From Clostridiales bacterium (GTDB lineage: Bacteria > Bacillota > Clostridia > Lachnospirales > UBA12420): 23,515 bases of DNA. This document shows, one piece after another, positions 22,415 to 23,515 of the stretch (position 1 is the stretch's first letter; the number at the start of each line of letters is the position of its first letter). The notes under the pieces were generated by a model. That model made no database searches. It worked only from the letters and a program-made list of their open reading frames with translations, and was not told the origin of the DNA. The stretch lies in contig DMOI01000037.1 of NCBI GenBank assembly GCA_003452395.1, forward strand, positions 1 to 23,515, given 5' to 3'. Both the position numbers and the translations under genes were made by a program.

Positions 22415-23347
22415 TTAATCATCTTCTCTAACTATGTTAACTGCCGCATCATATTCTTCCTCTGTCATTCCTGTATAATCAAGTATTTGATCTTTTTCTA
22501 ATTGCTTCTTAAGCATATTTTTTATTACTCTCGCATTTTCTTTCTTTCTGCCTTCCTTTATTCCTTCCTTTATTCCCTCTTTAATTCCCTCTTCTCTTAC
22601 AGCTTCCTTAACTTTTTCTTGTAATAATTCTAGCATCCCCATAATCTCTCTGCCTCCTTTAAATTCAATTTTAAATTCTTGCTCGTAATCTTTATTCTCT
22701 TTTGCTGGCAATTTTACTATCTTATCTATAAATTCAAATATTCTTTGTATTTTGTATTTGTTATAATTCCTCGACATCAGTAGTTTTATAAGTTCTAATT
22801 TAAATCTATACTTTTGCTCAGATTTTTCTTTTAATTTTACACTATAAAGCCCTGCAAGTATAACAAGTGCAAATGGATTTTCTTGTTCCTGTAGTTCATT
22901 TTCTTTTTGTTCAATTACTTTGTATATGTTATATTCATAACTTAGTTTTGTTCCAAAAAAATTATATTCGTATTTACTTGGCTTATAATTTTCATTATCA
23001 TCTGTAAATATAGCTATTGCACTTATATCTACATTATATTTATCGTATATTCTATAGAAATATTCAAACATTCTTTTAGAAAATTCTTTGTCATTATAAC
23101 CTTGAACTTCTATGTGTATTAGTATCCATTTTTCTTCACCGTTTTTTAGGTAAACTTTTACTAATTTATCCGATATTCTCTTTTTGCTTTCAGAATCATT
23201 AAATATTTTTTGTAATTCTTGTTCCAGAAAAGTATATTCTTTTGTAAAGTCTACTTCATTATATAGCTCTGGCATAAAATATGCTAAAAAATCTTCAAAT
23301 AAATCCTCAATTATTGCCTTCCAAAGTTCATCTTGAGTAATGTCCAT
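22415..23347 (-). CDS. Rpn family recombination-promoting nuclease / PD-(D/E)XK transposase-like protein
   Basis: The 310-residue product belongs by pattern to the Rpn/YhgA-like PD-(D/E)XK group. The catalytic core appears as ISD60KLVKVYLKNGEEKWILIHIE80VQ82GYND, followed by FSKRMFEYFYRIYDKY. The middle has the family's NPFALVILAGLY segment, and the C-terminus has EEGIKEGIKEGIKEGRKKE, the short repeats typical of these proteins, then a small helical domain (ILDYTGMTEEEYDAAV). E. coli Rpn proteins are DNA endonucleases that promote RecA-independent recombination; the role in Clostridia is unknown and many copies are scattered in such genomes. The four 12-bp repeats at 22551-22598 encode the IKEG units. 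GGGGCGG upstream of the ATG is an imperfect ribosome site. It is the outermost gene; 23348-23515 shows no gene. Confidence 0.88.
   Translation of the reverse strand: MDITQDELWKAIIEDLFEDFLAYFMPELYNEVDFTKEYTFLEQELQKIFNDSESKKRISDKLVKVYLKNGEEKWILIHIEVQGYNDKEFSKRMFEYFYRIYDKYNVDISAIAIFTDDNENYKPSKYEYNFFGTKLSYEYNIYKVIEQKENELQEQENPFALVILAGLYSVKLKEKSEQKYRFKLELIKLLMSRNYNKYKIQRIFEFIDKIVKLPAKENKDYEQEFKIEFKGGREIMGMLELLQEKVKEAVREEGIKEGIKEGIKEGRKKENARVIKNMLKKQLEKDQILDYTGMTEEEYDAAVNIVREDD
22551..22598. repeat. Four 12-bp tandem repeats inside the Rpn-family gene
   Basis: Two identical units (CCTTCCTTTATT on the plus strand, 22551-22562 and 22563-22574) are followed by two diverged ones (22575-22586, 22587-22598). 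They encode IKEG tetrapeptides, so a change in copy number would keep the reading frame and merely alter a linker helix. Confidence 0.75.
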
Positions 23348-23515
23348 CCTTATTCCGCCCCTCTTATCTTTAGTATATGCTTATATTATATATTTATCTT
23401 TCAAATTTTGCAAGTATTTTTTATCTAATCCAGCTCCAAGGAGTAAATTTTTTTGACCACTTGCTTTCAATATGGTCAAAATACCCATATGCTACTTATA
23501 TTTACAGTATATTTT

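Noticed and set aside
23348..23515. Possible gene fragment on the minus strand (GYFDHIESKWSKKFTPWSWIR in one frame) and a hairpin TTTTGACCA/TGGTCAAAA near 23451-23478
   Set aside because: The frame is short, has no start codon and a stop just upstream. The hairpin has its A/T-run on the wrong side to be a terminator for either neighbour. It may simply be the leader of the Rpn-family gene.
1..23515. tRNA or rRNA genes
   Set aside because: No GC-rich cloverleaf-like or rRNA-like segments were seen on either strand. The only GC-rich spots are the palindromes already listed.

Overview
The window comes from a low-GC, endospore-forming Clostridia-type Firmicute. The evidence is the strongly AT-rich base composition, purine-rich GGAGG-type ribosome binding sites, a complete GerA-type spore germinant receptor operon, S-layer homology domains, and a SCIFF-like Cys-rich peptide (SCIFF peptides are characteristic of Clostridia). 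Every gene is on the minus strand except one DUF2207 membrane protein gene at 14460-16289, so most of the window reads right to left.

Right part (23515 to 16832): an Rpn-family PD-(D/E)XK nuclease/transposase, an aldo/keto reductase with a C-terminal ferredoxin domain, then a germinant receptor operon ordered gerA - gerC - small two-helix D-type protein - gerB. Clear terminators follow the Rpn gene and the reductase. Between gerB and the convergent DUF2207 gene is a gene-free stretch of about 540 bp. It holds a perfect terminator hairpin and a degenerate tandem array with a 21-bp period that reads as heptapeptides on both strands.

Middle part (14261 to 2333): a probable cell-surface operon. 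It encodes a three-SLH-domain anchor protein, a giant 2119-residue secreted protein, two paralogous short single-pass membrane proteins (MKDxFxPI... type), and two more N-terminally anchored, pilin/TadE-like proteins. Three apparent guests sit in this operon: a REP-associated (IS200/Y1-type) transposase at its head, a GIY-YIG endonuclease gene enclosed by a near-perfect 39-bp inverted repeat, and a second REP-type transposase flanked by inverted 33-nt palindromes. A split copy of the GIY-YIG repeat lies upstream of the reductase gene.

Left part (2160 to 1): a BRO-N domain protein; then a two-gene unit with its own promoter and terminator, encoding an unusual SCIFF-like peptide (one of six conserved cysteines changed to Leu, plus an acidic C-terminal tail) and a stand-alone C39-like cysteine peptidase; and finally the 5' end of a type IV prepilin gene running off the window. 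The SCIFF-variant/peptidase pair, with no radical-SAM maturase in the window, is the best candidate for a little-described system. The GIY-YIG inverted-repeat unit is second.
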